Positions 1 to 12,880 of a DNA stretch of 64,000 nucleotides are shown here, piece after piece (position 1 is the stretch's first letter; each line of letters begins with the position of its first letter). This DNA is from Diploscapter coronatus (taxonomy: Eukaryota > Nematoda > Chromadorea > Rhabditida > Rhabditidae), in assembly GCA_964036155.1 (NCBI GenBank), contig OZ038423.1, positions 75,841,249 through 75,905,248 of the forward strand. The letters run 5' to 3'. The notes under the pieces are model-generated. The model saw only the letters and a list, made by a program, of their open reading frames with translations, ran no database searches and was not told where the DNA came from. Both the position numbers and the translations under genes were made by a program.

Positions 1-3000
1 AGATAAATAGTTTTATGCAAATAGCGAGAAAACGAAAAGCAATGATGAGCAAATTGCTATAATCTATTATGTAACTCAAAAATCTGACAGAAATGAGCAG
101 TCGTGTTCACAACATGGTAAAGTAAATAGCAATAAATAAGTTTGAATAAAAAGTCATACCTGCATTCCAGTGAGTGAAACGAACAGTCTCATCACATCGT
201 TGGCGCCCTCGAATATCCTCAAATAGAGAAAACGTCGACGATTTCAAATTGTTGGAATACCTGAAGATGCGGAGATCTCTGAGGACTCTCTCGAGTTGGG
301 ATTCGCGCATGAAGCCCATTCCACCATAGAGCTGGATGGCGTCGTCGCACACGGTCCACGCACATTCGGAGGCAAACACTTTCGCTGCTGCTGCCTCGAT
401 CTGCAGTCAGATTCAATAACCTTCATTTCGCAGTTTGAACTATTCATGATACCTAGTAATCTATGCAAAAGTGGACTTTAATTAAAAAAAAGTGAATATA
501 TTATGAATGTGCTACCTGATAGTCCATGACTCCCGAGTCCATGTTAGCAGCGAGCATGTAGACCAGGGACTCGGTCGCATAGTGACGAGCCAGCATCATG
601 GCCACTTTCTCCTGAAAGCAGTCATCATTCCTTTTCAATGAATTGAAATTTATACCTGAACATCGCCAAACTCCTCCAACTTCTTACCGAATTGGGTGCG
701 CTGAGTGACGTGCTCGATCTGAAGTGAACAAATTATCTTTTTAATTACTCAACTATATTTGAGTGAAATTCTTTAGAATAAATTAACACATTACTGTCTG
801 AAGAGATTCAAATATAAGTGACAATTTTGAATTTGAGGAGGAATAAACGGAAAGAAAAAGTTCAGAGAAAATTTGCATTGAACCTTGGACGAAGCATTCA
901 AAAATAGAAATAGCAGAAAGAATAAATCATATCGAAAACTGTAACTAGCAAAGCAAACTTTGTACAAAGGAGCCGGCTTAAATTTGGTAGAAAAGTAAAT
1001 TCGGTCATGCAGATAGCGAATATCAGGTTGAAAAACGCCAAAAGTTCCAAATAACTCCATAATTTACTGTTACAGTTATAACGAATAATGCTATTGCCAA
1101 GACTCACTTTATATACTGTATGCAAATTTTTAATTTTTGGCAATGTATCGAGAAACAAACAGACAAAGTTGAGCTTCAAACTATGGGTTTTTTTTACCTT
1201 TAACGTTTTTAGCATGACTGTCATTATTAACATGTCTGAATTGGCATTTCTACGAATTTTCAGCTGAATCTGTTATACACAACTTACTTTCTTGTAAACT
1301 ATAAATGGAAAACTTTAAAATGGTGAAGAGAAAGTTCAGGATTACTAAAGAAGAGCAAAAATCATAACTCACCGTTTTCTGGATGCAGAATTTCATGGCT
1401 CCAGTCATAGCGGCAGGAATGCCAAACCGTCCATTGTTGAGAATGTTCATGGCCACCTTGAAGCCTTCCCCTTCCTGGCCGATCAGATTCGAGGCAGGGA
1501 TCTGCAAAGAAATAGAAAATGCCATTTCGAGTATCTTCTTTTGAAATCCAATTTAAAATTGTGTAAATTATAGCTGTAATGCTCGTTAGAAACACAACAC
1601 TCCATGTGAGGAATTAGTTGCCAATTCAACCAAACAAGCAATTAAATGATCTCGCTTCGGCGATAGTCGCACTTCTCCAGCTACCAAAGTACGAATCCTA
1701 CGAAGCTTTCACAGGATCAGATTTGTTAGATTTGAAAAAAAAAAAACATTTAAAAAAGAATTCAATTTCAAACCATTACCTATTTTTTGTGAGAAAAGAA
1801 AGCAAATTTACCTTGACATTGTCGAAGTTGAGAGTGGCAGTGTTGCTTCCCTTAATGCCCATCTTCTTCTCGGGAGGTCCGTTCGTCACTCCACCAAATC
1901 CACGCTCAACGATGAATGCAGAGACCTGAACGATCATAGTTTAGCAGGAAAAGATAATTTTCCTATAAAAAAAATGAAAGTAAAATTTTTGCTAATTTTA
2001 AAGCAGAAAAAGAATTAATTCAGACTAGCAGACACTTTTAAAGTCACGGAGAAAATAAATCATGGATTTTGCTATTTTCCGAATAAAAAAGGAGGTGAGG
2101 AATGGAAACTAGTATTAATCGGCGAAAATTTGATCTGAGAAATAGTAAAAATTGTGACTTATTTTCTCCGTGGTTTAATAACAGCCGATCTATAATTAAA
2201 AAAGACACCCATGATTTTTCATGTGAACTTGTACAAATTAGATGTTTCGCAATGCATGCATACCTTGTTCTTGGTGGATCCGTCAGCCTGTTTGATGGGA
2301 GTCTGCGCGAAGACAGTGAAGACGTCGGCAAATCCTCCATTGCTTATGAAAATCTTCCCTCCATTCAAGACATAGTGACTGCCATCCGCAGACTTGACTG
2401 CAGTGGAACGAATCGACTAAAATCGAATGAGTAAAATCAAAGAATAAGAGAAAGTGAGATATGAGGTTTATAGATGTGGATAAATAAGAAAATTTAAATA
2501 ATAAAGAAGAGGAATTGAGCGACTTTAATTTATCAGTTGACAATACTATATTGAACGAAATCGATTTTTCGTTTCTGATCCTTAAAATTTTTAATTTCGT
2601 CGAGCCCTATAGTTGTCAAACTAAGGCAAATAAAGGAAAAGTGACCGACATTAGCATCAGATCCGGAAGAGGGTTCGGTGAGGCAGAAGGCAGCGAATTT
2701 GCGTCCGCTGGCCAAATCGGGCAGGTACTTCTTCTTCTGTTCCTCAGAGCCGTACAGCAGAATGCCCTTGTAGCCGATCGACTGATGAGCCCCCATGACA
2801 ACTCCCAGGCCCAGGTCATACGCGCCCACAATCTCCGCCAGTTTCGCCATCTGACTGTTGTTCAGGCCGGCACCTGGAACGAAGACTAACCAGTTGGGAA
2901 CCGTTTAGGAAACAAACAAATTCTTCAAATGAGATTACACTGTAATGCTCATGAATTTATAGATAGCTTGTAACTTTTTAATTAAATAAACTTGGGTACG

Positions 3001-3977
3001 ATGCTCGATTGTCAGGCAATGTGATGGTAAAGCTGAAGAGTGCGACAATTTCATTTGAAATTTAGACAACTTTTCACATAACTTCGCACTCTTTTCCATT
3101 TCGAAATATTCAAAACAAGGAAAAAGGAAAATTTCGTTGATAGCACAAAGTAAGATGGGAATATCGTACCTTCATATTCAGGCGGAACGAGAGCACCAAA
3201 TGCACCTAGTTCACCGAATTTGCTAAGAACCTCACGAGGAATCTCCGCTCTTTCGTCGTTTCTGCAATTCATTCTTTCAGAAGATAACGATGAGTTGTCC
3301 GACTTGTCCGTGTTATTGACTTCCTGCAGGAACTTCTCAGTGGGTCCGATGATCATCTGGAGCGTCTCCTTGCGGTCTGAGTCCAGATTCAGAGGATAGG
3401 GGAACACCTGCAGAAGGAGAATAAATGATAAAGGATAAAACTGGAAAGATGAACCTGATCGAGAACAGCCTTGCCTCGGAACAGATTCATTGCGAATGAC
3501 TTCGTCTCCTGAACTGATGCATTTTCTAATTCTTAGGAAGGATACATATGAATTAGGAGTGCTGTTGATTTGAATTTTAGAAAATCTCGAAGCTAGTATC
3601 GAAAGTACCGCAACATCTCAACATGAACTCCCATTTTTATTGTTGTTTTTCTTCAAATTCAAATTGAATCTTTCTGTATTTTTCTTCATTCTCCCACCTG
3701 CGGCTTCTTGCTGGTCTCCTGTGCATTGTTTTGCGTGGCCTTGGCTGCAGAAGCAGCAGCACTCGACAGTCCCTCCCATCTGAACAGTGTTGATCATTTT
3801 CTGTCAGCCCTACTCCAATTTGTCCAACATCCTCTCGGCTTCACTAATCACGCTTTAATCCGAAAATATGTCCCAGGAAGGTGAATTTTGGGAATGCTTG
3901 ACATGTTTGACCCTTCAGACTAACCTCGTCCTGTAGATGGAGGGGCGAATGCTGGACTTGCAGAGAGTGGACAGCAT
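1..3977 (-). CDS. Very-long-chain acyl-CoA dehydrogenase, mitochondrial (3' end outside window)
   Basis: Mitochondrial flavoenzyme that carries out the first, alpha-beta dehydrogenation step of fatty-acid beta-oxidation (ACADVL family; C. elegans acdh-12 type). Exons on the minus strand: 3977-3925, 3779-3698, 3508-3455, 3407-3304, 3261-3170, 2873-2650, 2416-2264, 1925-1812, 1501-1373, 718-656, 611-516, 400-261, 217-160. The start [18 protein letters not shown] is basic and Ser-rich, as in a mitochondrial presequence, and follows a trans-splice-like ...TTCAG at about 3998. Family motifs read in order: [60 protein letters not shown] and [13 protein letters not shown]. The last carries the catalytic-base glutamate of the family. 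Introns can be tiny: 218-260 is 43 bases, and 3262-3303 is 42 bases and lacks stops in frame. The last exon visible ends at 160; bases 1-159 look intronic, and the C-terminal membrane-binding part lies outside the window. Confidence 0.93.
2045..2172. mobile_element. Foldback element in an acyl-CoA dehydrogenase intron
   Basis: Perfect 14-base inverted repeats, CACGGAGAAAATAA at 2045-2058 and TTATTTTCTCCGTG at 2159-2172, with further imperfect pairing inside. It lies in the intron 1926-2263. This is consistent with a small MITE or hairpin. Confidence 0.6.
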
Positions 3978-4585
3978 CTGGCAGAGTGAGTGGAGCACTG
4001 AACGAGTGCAGGTCTGCAAATGAATGCCAAATGAAAATGAATAAGCGAATGTCGAAAACAACAAACTCGAATGCGGCTGAAGGGAGGAAGAGGGAGAGAC
4101 AGACAGACAGACAGACAGACAGAGAAATGAAGAATCAAAATAGCCACTGCGTTATCTTTCTTTCTCTCCCTTACTCCTCTCGTTTCCCTATTATCTCTTC
4201 CATCCCCTCTCTTGCAGTGGACTTTGTACTTTACCCAGCCCTTTGTCTATCAGTTTCTCTGTTGGAGGGCGGTCTACTTCTGACGTCATCAGAAACGTGA
4301 CAGAGATTGCCTCTTCGCTACATTATATCCAGCCCGTTCAAATTCCAACGGAAACGTCCAATTTGATGCTGGGAAATGCAAAGCAAAATTTTGAGCACTC
4401 AAAAGATTCTGAACAGAAGATGTCCAAATAAAAAAGTGTTAGACTGATCTAAATAAAGTTGATTTATTTTTCACTCTGAAAATCGTGAAAATTCTCAACT
4501 CGTGCGAGCTTTTCGAACTTTAATTGTTTTTGCTCATTTTTCGACAAACTTCTCATCTAAAAATTTGTCCCGTTCAGAAAAGACG
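3978..4585. promoter_or_regulatory. Divergent intergenic region between the acyl-CoA dehydrogenase and Schlafen-like genes
   Basis: About 600 bases separate two start codons that point away from each other, so both promoters should lie here. It contains a short (GACA)n microsatellite at about 4097-4122. Trans-splice-like acceptors stand at each end: ...GTTCAG at about 3998 on the minus strand and ...CGTTCAG ending at 4577 on the plus strand, 8 bases before the downstream ATG. I see no TATA box that I would trust. Confidence 0.5.
4577..4585 (+). promoter_or_regulatory. Probable spliced-leader acceptor of the Schlafen-like gene
   Basis: The sequence TCCCGTTCAG ends at 4577, with ATG following at 4586 and no convincing upstream exon. 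This spacing is typical of nematode SL trans-splicing. It supports the chosen start. Inferred from sequence context only. Confidence 0.45.
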
Positions 4586-6799
4586 ATGGCAGGGAGAATA
4601 TTCGTCTCAAAGATGTCTTCCCCTGACAGGGAAATGGGCAAGAGGAAAGCGAAGGACGACGGTCTGGCTGCCAAAATTTCGGTAGTTTGAGATGGACAAT
4701 TGAATCTGAGTTTTCATTTTGCAGGAATTCAGTCTGCGTGCTTCGACGGACGACAGCGAGGAGAGTCTGGTGACGGACAGCTCGGACATTTCTGCCGGCA
4801 GGAAGAAGTACAATTCGGCTTGGTTAGTCACTTTCTGCAAATAATTTAGCGCGAAGCCCTGAGTTATTCAATCGCAGGACCTTTATTTTAACGATTGAAA
4901 CTTTTTTTGGCTTGACTAGATCATAATTTTAGGAAGAAATTCCGTGCAGTTTATGGCTCGAATTTCTCGATGATGACTGGCAAGGAATTAGCCAGAATCG
5001 AGAAGCCCGCTGAGATGGTCACCTACTCGGAGTACAGGACTCAGTACATGACAGAGACGGTATGCAACTGTGAATTGATAAAATCTCGGTTCAAAAATTG
5101 CATGTTTTCGATCTTAAAAACCCCAAAAAGTTCATGAAGTAGAAGAAAATCTTCATTTAGTTTGCGTGGGACTACAATAAGTATGGCAACCCGATCAAGT
5201 GGCTGCGCGAAGGCAATCCCGAAGCTGGCAGGTTCTTCAAATTCTGTGATCGCTACAAGGCAAGTCTTGGAATGTCTGCACCCTGTCTGAACTTGAACAG
5301 GACAAATCGATCGTACAAATTTGGAGTTCTAATTCCCTAAAAAATTCGAATCCAGCCCAAATCTGTTCACGAAAAACCGGTAACTCGAATATTCTACAAT
5401 TCCCGGAACTTGAAGATATAATATACAAAAGCGATGAAGCGGTCTCCTACCCTCTCCTAGCCTTATTTCGTTGAGTTTCGGTGTTGTGGGATATTCGACT
5501 GACCGACATCCCCATTCAGGTGTCTGCCCAATTCGACCTCGTGCTCCTGGACTCCGGTGACAGGCTAAAGGATCTGACCACTGCAGATGTGCAGAAGAAA
5601 CTCTGTGGAGCACTCAATGCTAAACGCACTTTCATCTGGATTTTCGGAGTCAATTCGGAAGTTATTGTAAGTTGAAAATAAGAATACACTTCTTCATTCA
5701 TAAAAGTACGATAACTAATATTCTGCGAACGAAAGATAGTCATTAAACTTGCAGGTGGAAGGATGTGTGCTGGATAGAGACACGAGAGACACCATCCGGC
5801 AATCGTTCAGCTTCGCTCTCGAAAGCGAGTTCGTTCCTCCTCTCGAAGTGAGCAAATTGCCAATTTTTGGATTATCTTTCTTCGATGAATTTCGCAAGAA
5901 AATAAAATGCTAAAATGAGATTCTATGAATTGTTATGGTGTAAAGTCGTTTACCTCCTTCTCACTCGACTCTCTTCTCTAGTTAAGGATGACTCCATCCA
6001 CTTTTAGAATGACAATGCAGTTAAATAAAATCGCATGAAAAATTAAAGTATGAAATGAAGGTGAGTGAGAACTGATTCCAAATACGTCGCTCAATACGGT
6101 AAGTGGGCGCATCCTCTCGTCTCGGTTTTTGCAATCTCGCGCGCGGAACATTTCTTCGTTAATAGAGTAAATTGAATGATTCTCTGCTTCTTCATTAAAA
6201 TTCCCGAATGTCATCTTTCAGTGTCACAATATGGCGAATATCACATTCATTCCCGTCCACGGCAATGGAAACAACTGCTTCGTCATCGAGATCACTCTCA
6301 ACTGCACTTCCGACAGAGTTTGCCAATTATTCCTCCTTCAAAGAACCCTCATTCAATTTCAGATGTATCAGCTCTCTTCTGGTCGTGTCTTCTTCATGAA
6401 AGATGACGGAAAAATTGATGAAATTCCCAATATGACGGAGGTATGAAATTACTCACCTTTATACTGAATTTTTTTGTAATAGATTTTGGGCTACAATACA
6501 CGCGTCTTTTTGAATATAATAATCTATGTCTGTCATTAGAAACTTCCTGCATGTTGAAAGTGAAATTGTCTAGCCAATTCATATTCTTGATAAATCAGAA
6601 AAAACAACTTGTACTATAATTTTCAAAAACCTTATTTAATGAAAATTTCATTTCTTTGCCATTTAGAAATTCATTATAACGAAACATCAGACTTTTACAG
6701 GCTCGCCGCATCGTTCTGTATAGGGAGATCGAGCATTTGAAGGAGCAATGTAGTGCAGAGGAAGAGGAAAGGAAACGAAATCTGGGCACTCCTGTTTGA
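4586..6799 (+). CDS. Schlafen-like (AlbA_2-type) domain protein, 310 aa
   Basis: Nine exons: 4586-4681, 4725-4822, 4933-5059, 5161-5259, 5520-5666, 5755-5847, 6222-6317, 6363-6440, 6701-6799 (933 bases including stop). The N-terminal ~65 residues are polar (KRKAKDDG, TDDSEESLVTDSSD), then comes an aromatic-rich part (AWDYNKYGNPIKWLREG). From about residue 145 the pattern follows the Schlafen AlbA_2 fold: a helix DVQKKLCGALNA, strand TFIWIFGVNSE, then GCVLDRDTRDTIRQS, PPLE, strand ITFIPVHG, strand CFVIEITL, then YQLSSGRVFFMKDDG. The usual ExEFK nuclease strand is poorly matched (QFDLVLLDSG), so catalytic activity is uncertain. In C. elegans, Schlafen-like proteins TOFU-1, TOFU-2 and SLFL-3/4 form the PUCH nuclease that trims piRNA precursors; assignment to that group is inference. 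The intron after 5259 has a GC donor (AAG|gcaagt), and 6318-6362 is a 45-base in-frame intron. Confidence 0.6.
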
Positions 6800-7928
6800 G
6801 AAATGCATTTGACTAACAGATAACATTGATTGTTATTGTCAATGTTTCTATTAATCTTCACTAGATTTTATCTTTTTTCCATTTCATTACGAAGTAATCA
6901 CAAACAAGCGTGTCATATTTTGTTGCGTTTCAGGCCATAAACAATATTGAATTCAGAGAACACATTTATTCCTCCACGAAAAATACCGTGGTATATATCA
7001 ATCAAGAAAAAACATAGAAAAGAACCACACTTTGGATCAATTAAATAGGAGAACATCTAGTAATTAAAGATGGAAATGAATAGACGGCGGATAACCGATA
7101 ATATTACAGCTTGATGAAATGAAATGGCCCGTAGAATAGTTAGATGGATGAAAATGAAAATGAAGAGAAGAGAAGGAAACTGAATGGAGTAGAATGGACT
7201 ACTCGACAAGAAAAGGGGGAATCAGCATCAGCTTTCAAAGCTGGTCGATGAATCAATGGAATTGTCAAAAACGATTGCATCACAAATTGACGATAGAAGT
7301 TCCCCAGAAAGGATATCGTGTAAGTGGTACAATCAAATGGGATAGTTGCAATGAAAAGTGCCTAATGGAAGATTGAATTTTCCCAGTTATTAGCATTAAA
7401 TTATAAAAAAAATAACTTAAAAATACGACTTAGTAGAAATTTTAAAAACATATTACCTATCATATTAGTTTTTGGGAAGAATCATGAAAAGTAGAGAATA
7501 AAGAATTAGACATGAACGTGATTTAAATATCCCTGAGCCCATTAATTTATTTTGAACCTGTTGGTGGAAATGTTTGCAGTTTTTATCGTGTCTAATGTCG
7601 ACTAATTTAGAAATTGGTATTTATGATTTTCAGTCTTTCATATGGTTGGGTTCAAAATAAGTTGTTGAACCTAGCGAAATCAAAATCATTCCCATTTTTA
7701 ATCCTTCACTCGCTACCGTAAGCTACCACATTTCAGCAAGAGCGGATTGTAATAGATCCGAGACACCCGCCAAATAAATAAGGACTTGGATGAATAAAAG
7801 GCTGCTGGTAAATGGTGGGAAGAGGAAAATGCGGGAAAGAGATCGAAAATGAAGTGGAACATACTGAATTGTTGTTGTGGTTGCACATGTCCATGGAGAG
7901 GAAGACTAGAATTGCCTATGTCACATGT
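6800..7928. other. Gap between convergent genes, no gene seen
   Basis: AT-rich sequence between the 3' ends of the Schlafen-like gene and the MATH-BTB gene. Short open frames exist (for example 7194-7376 on the plus strand) but show no splice structure, domain pattern or codon bias. It probably holds both 3' UTRs. Confidence 0.5.
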
Positions 7929-10900
7929 CTAAATGTTGTCGTTGCCCTGAGAAGAGGTCGTACTGGTGGAGAAGCGCATTCGCTTGTGAGGGGGAGCTTC
8001 CAGCACTGAAATATTATTTTTAGGAGTTACATTTCATTTTTCAACTCATCGCGTTCGGACAAGAGTAAAACTTTGCTCACTTCTAATCACAGCTAATTGC
8101 TCTTTCTGTAGCCTCTAATAGAAGTAAAAAGAACTTACGTCCATTGACAGGAGAGCCCAAATTGATTTGCGGCACGATGTTCGCGTTGTTGCCCTTCTTC
8201 GAGTCTCCCCCAATCAGACTCGCCACTATCTCCGTCACCAGGTTCGGATGCGAATTCGTCAGCTCGATCCAGTTGTCAGTCTGAAATAAATAATTTGAAA
8301 ATCCGATTTATAGAAAATCAGCACGTTAATTCAAATTCAGAATTCTAGTATCGTGCTCGCCACTAGAAAGAGCGCTCTCCAATGCAAAATGAGTGTTTCC
8401 TCCTTTCTTCCGTCTCTTCAGTAACTCGCGAAAAGAAGGGATAACACACATTTCTCATTGGCGTGCGTGCTCTTTTAGCACCGAATTTTAGCGGCAAGCA
8501 CGATGTTTTTTATTAGAACTTTGATAAACTTTTCATCGTTGCCAGCATTATATCTAATTAAAACTAGCTGAACTTGCCTAATGGGGTTGAACAAAGTTGT
8601 CAAGGTTTTCGGAAATAACTCTATATCGAGCGGACTCACTTGAATGACATTGGAAATGTTGTAGACGATGAATCGAATGGCCTCCTGCTTGAGATCCAAC
8701 GCATTGTACATGTCTGCGAACACCAGGTTGCGGCACGCCGAGTCTACTGCCAGATTGTTGCGTAGAGCCTGCAAAGATTCAGGAATACTTTTTGCAGTTA
8801 GAAATAAACGAATGGAGAGCATGTTTTCGATTTTACGAAATTTAAAATTAAAAACCAATTGAAACATTCTTCCTTATCGATTTGAATAGGCTCTATGAGA
8901 AACTGTTCTCTACCTGATCAGCCATGGCCTTGAGCCCAGGCAGATGGAATCGGTCGGCAGCAGCGAGCAGCTCGAGTCCGAACTGGGAGAGTCGCGGACA
9001 GCTACCCGAGTAGATGAACCTCAGCATCTCGTCCATCACGTCGCAGTCCACGTCGGAAATCGTCACTCTGCCCTTCTGTGCCTCCTCCGTGTGCGGCTCG
9101 AGCATCGCTGCGAACACTGGCGACCGGGCTGCCAGAACTACCTGCAATTCATCACATTACTGTTTGGTGAAGAATCATTCTTGAAAATGTGTAATGAGAA
9201 AATCTAATGAAAATCCTCATGACAAATCGCTACTTTTAAAAGCCGTACACTTGCGAAAAATATATTGCTGTTTAACGAGTATGGGGTGTGGAAGGGTAGG
9301 CTATGCTCGGCCTCAAAATGATGAGCAACATGGGTAGAGCATTTCTAGATACTGCTCAGTCTAGTCTACCCTATCTATACCCGTAATCCTATTTCTCAGG
9401 TGTACGGCTTTTACAAGAAGCCTGACAAAAGCATTAGCAGTTCTGAAAGTAAATAATGGAAACATCTGATTCGTAAGAAAGAGCTACAAACATTGAATAA
9501 CAAATGTACAGTATTTTCAATAAAAATCAGAGATGTTTCACTTGATTATTTGGCATGTAAAAATTACTACCTTATGAGTGTTGAATTGCCGATCCTTGAC
9601 AATAATCGTGAAATCGGCGAGCTTCCCATCGGTGTACATAGTGGACAGACCCTGTGCAACTTCCTCGACTCTCGGCTCAGGATAACTAATCTGCTTGGTA
9701 GGTGCCTGGCTCACGCTAAAAGTGGACGTTTATATTGTTATTATCTTGAAGAAGAAGAAGAATGGATTGCAAAGTTATTTTAGATGCAAAAATCGCTTTG
9801 ATCAAATTTAGAACATAGGAGATCGTAACGCTTGTATGAAGATGTGTTCACCTTTTCTTCAAAATTTATCAAATAAATAAATATACAAATGAAAAAATAC
9901 TTACCGGGTGATGGTGTCGAAAGTGACACTGATTGTGAGCTGCAGTTGGAGTTCATCTGCAGGCTGCACGTGGCTGATCAACAGGTCTCTTCTAATGTAC
10001 TCGAAATAACCGTGCAACTGAAAAGAGGATAAATTTAAAAAAAGATCTAGTAATGCAGATTTTAGGAACCAAGCTTTTTTCGATTTTGAAATGGTTCATA
10101 TAGCTTTTACCGAAAATAATTCCTTGAAATTTTGTAGACTTATTCATAACATTTCGCAAAAATTATCCTCAAAATTAGATTTGTTTGACGCTAAAAAGAA
10201 ATCTAGAAATTAGTGTATCCAAATATCATCAATTATTTCAAGCTGCATACGTCATTGTATCTTCATTTACCTGCTGAGTGCCTGTATAGACTGTAGTCGG
10301 AATCTCCTCTCCTCTCGAATTGAACACAGTGAATTTGTACTTGGCTTTGAACTGAGGTTGCGAGACATTCTGCTGATTGTTCGGGAAGCACTGAAATTCA
10401 ACACATTGCATAACTGTAACTTATGTAATTTTCGGATTGTTTTGTCGCTTCTTTAATTAGCCTGTCCTTCAATTTATCCCCCAGCACTTCATGTTACTCA
10501 GGACGATTTGGTGGATGTTTTGCAGTAGGAGTGCATTTTTGCAGTGCACGGCACAGCACCATTCAGCAAAAATAAAACACAAAATAGGCTGAAAATATCC
10601 TATCGAGAAAGGAGAAAAGTGAAATCGAAAATATTTTCGCATTCATGGAATAGAGATAGGGATTTTTCTTAGTCAACATCTCTGTATCCCTGCGGTATTG
10701 AGGCAGTGACATTGCTTGTTGTGCCTCCTCACGATTATGTTGTGTATTTACGTTGCACACAGCCACACGCAAATTATCAACACTTTTCACTCTGTTCACT
10801 CTGCTCACTTGGGTTTGAGTCTGTCTGCCTCACATTGCAAAGCAGCAGGCAGCAAAACAATCAAATCTGCTGCTGACTGCAGACGCAAATGCAGATGGAC

Positions 10901-12880
10901 AATAATAATCAACATCCTCACTCGTCTCACTCACAACAACCCACACTTAAATTACTTGAATCACACGATTCGATCATTCCTCTCTATTTCTTTTCAACAC
11001 TCTCACTTCCATATTTATGTAAACAAGCATTCTTCAATTAGACACGTGTAACATTATAAAAACGCATAACACAGACTCAAGAAAACAATCGAAAATATCT
11101 ACATCTCATAAACAAAGCAGACATGTCACCACGCACACTTTCAGCAAAACGAATGTTTTCGCATCTTTATATGCTAGGCTTAACTCAAAAAAACAAATTA
11201 TAATATTCTTTCCGCTATGTGTAGCATGCATAACTACAAAGCAAAAAACGAGGAAGTTGGTGTGTAACTTTGACTTTGATTAGCCAAATATCAGTGTTGA
11301 ATTTGAAAAGCAAAATGCGCTAAACATCAGCTTCAGTTTTGCAGATTTAGTTTTAGAAAAAGGAGGCTCGCATTTAATGTAATTCGATGAAAAAGCGACT
11401 AAAATAGAGCATTATTCTCATGGCTACAATGATTCACGAAGAGAGGGCAGAAGTTCCGTGTATAAGTTTTGATTAGAGCAGATGAAGCAAATCTCAGAAA
11501 CCAAATAGACTTGCGCTAAATAGCATTAGTAGATTAATTTCATAAAATATGAAAACAAATCCGGTCGCTTAGCAATAAAGATGAAGAACGGAAGCGTTAC
11601 AATATCCAATAAACGTGGATTTGCCGAGTAATAGCGTCAGGCAGATTAGAGCATAAACTGAGCACGGATAAAGATATAAGTGAATTCTCCTTTAGAAGAA
11701 AAGATAATGAGAAGTTATTGAAGCGCATTTGACCAAAAATCATGAGTCATTTTCAACGCTACATGTGCATTTTGAAAAGAAATTCTCAAAATCGCATGTA
11801 GAGTACAGTGAAATTTTCTCGCGTTGGAAAAATAGAAAAATGTATGAATTATTTTCAAAGCGATTTCGATATTTCGGAAAGAAAACATCGCGATTCGAAC
11901 TTTGGATATGGAAATCCTAGTAATCAAATACGATTTTAAATTATATGCGGAATTTCACAATTCTAAATGTGGGAAATAGCGTGAAATTTGAATAATTTCA
12001 TCTGATTTACATAATTTATCAAAACTTTGAAGATACATTTAAAAGTGGTTACCTGGAAGAAGCTGAAGTCCTTGTTGCTCTCCTTGTTGCCTTGCGGATG
12101 GAGTCGAATCCTGAATGTGATGGGCTGCGACTCGGCAGAGGCAGAGATCGGATCCACCAGCAGTTGCGGGCCTGTCGACGTCTGAAACGGAAATTATGGC
12201 TCGTCGAAAGGAAGGTTCCGGTTACTTTCAATTGCGACTATTTAGAAAGTTTGCTATCGCTCCTTTTATCGAAATCAATTTACTTTGGCGTCCAGGAAAT
12301 GTTACAGCACTACAAACTTACTGCAAGAGGAAAGTATGTAGGAATAGAAGAGGTTAGATTGACGTAGGAAAACTCCACTTTGCACATTATTTTTTCGTTA
12401 TGTAAAGTTGTAATGCTTTGGGGTATCCAAGTTGCCCATTGCATTCAATTCGAAGCTAACTTTCCAAATACGTGACGCATGAAGTAATTGAATTTTCGCA
12501 GTAAATGGGAACGAATAAGAAAAATATGCACATAAAAACAGGTAAATAACTCACACTTTGATCCTTGACTTTAGCAGTGGTTTCCAGATAGCGACAATCA
12601 CAGTGAGAGAAATTCTTTATCGTCCAAACATGACTGAAAAATAGAAATTAACATCGATCAAATAATATTCTGACTCGTTTCTGATACAGTTGCCATCCAT
12701 ATGAATCTCAAACTTTTTTTTGACAGCACAGATGACAAAAGTTTGAACCTTTCCCATCTAATCAGAATTTAAACAAATAATATTATGTCGAACATAAAAA
12801 TAAACTCACTTGTGAACGACAGAACGAATCTCGGTGTTGCTCCACGAATCTGCAGGTCTCAGAGGGGCTAAATCGGCCAT
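7929..12880 (-). CDS. MATH-BTB protein, MEL-26/SPOP-like cullin-3 substrate adaptor
   Basis: Substrate-recognition adaptor for CUL3 ubiquitin ligases (family knowledge). Exons on the minus strand: 12880-12812, about 12643-12556, 12181-12053, 10390-10271, 10017-9905, 9715-9571, 9141-8914, 8769-8640, 8280-8139, 8005-7929; roughly 410 aa. The MATH domain starts at HVWTIKNFSHC and continues through RDLLISHVQPADELQLQLTI. The BTB domain follows: KLADFTIIVKDRQFNTHK, VVLAARSPVFAAMLEP, FIYSGSCPRLS and LLAAADRFHLPGLK. A BACK-like 3-box helix LVFADMYNALDLKQEAIRFI comes next, then WIELTNSHPNLV. The C-terminus PPHKRMRF is basic, like the nuclear-signal tail of MEL-26/SPOP proteins. C. elegans MEL-26 degrades the katanin MEI-1 in embryos; orthology here is likely but not proven. 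A foldback element sits in the intron 9142-9570. The intron 10391-12052 (about 1.7 kb) holds no recognised gene. Confidence 0.88.
9235..9414. mobile_element. MITE-like foldback element in a MATH-BTB intron
   Basis: Terminal inverted repeats read TTAAAAGCCGTACAC at the left end and GTGTACGGCTTTTA at the right. The inside pairs further: AGGGTAGGCTA at about 9295 against TAGTCTACCCTA at about 9363. The whole ~178 bases can fold into one imperfect hairpin. There is no coding capacity, so it is non-autonomous. Confidence 0.7.

Noticed and set aside
4097..4122. GACA repeats as a possible CRISPR-like array
   Set aside because: A simple tetranucleotide microsatellite without spacers; eukaryotic context.
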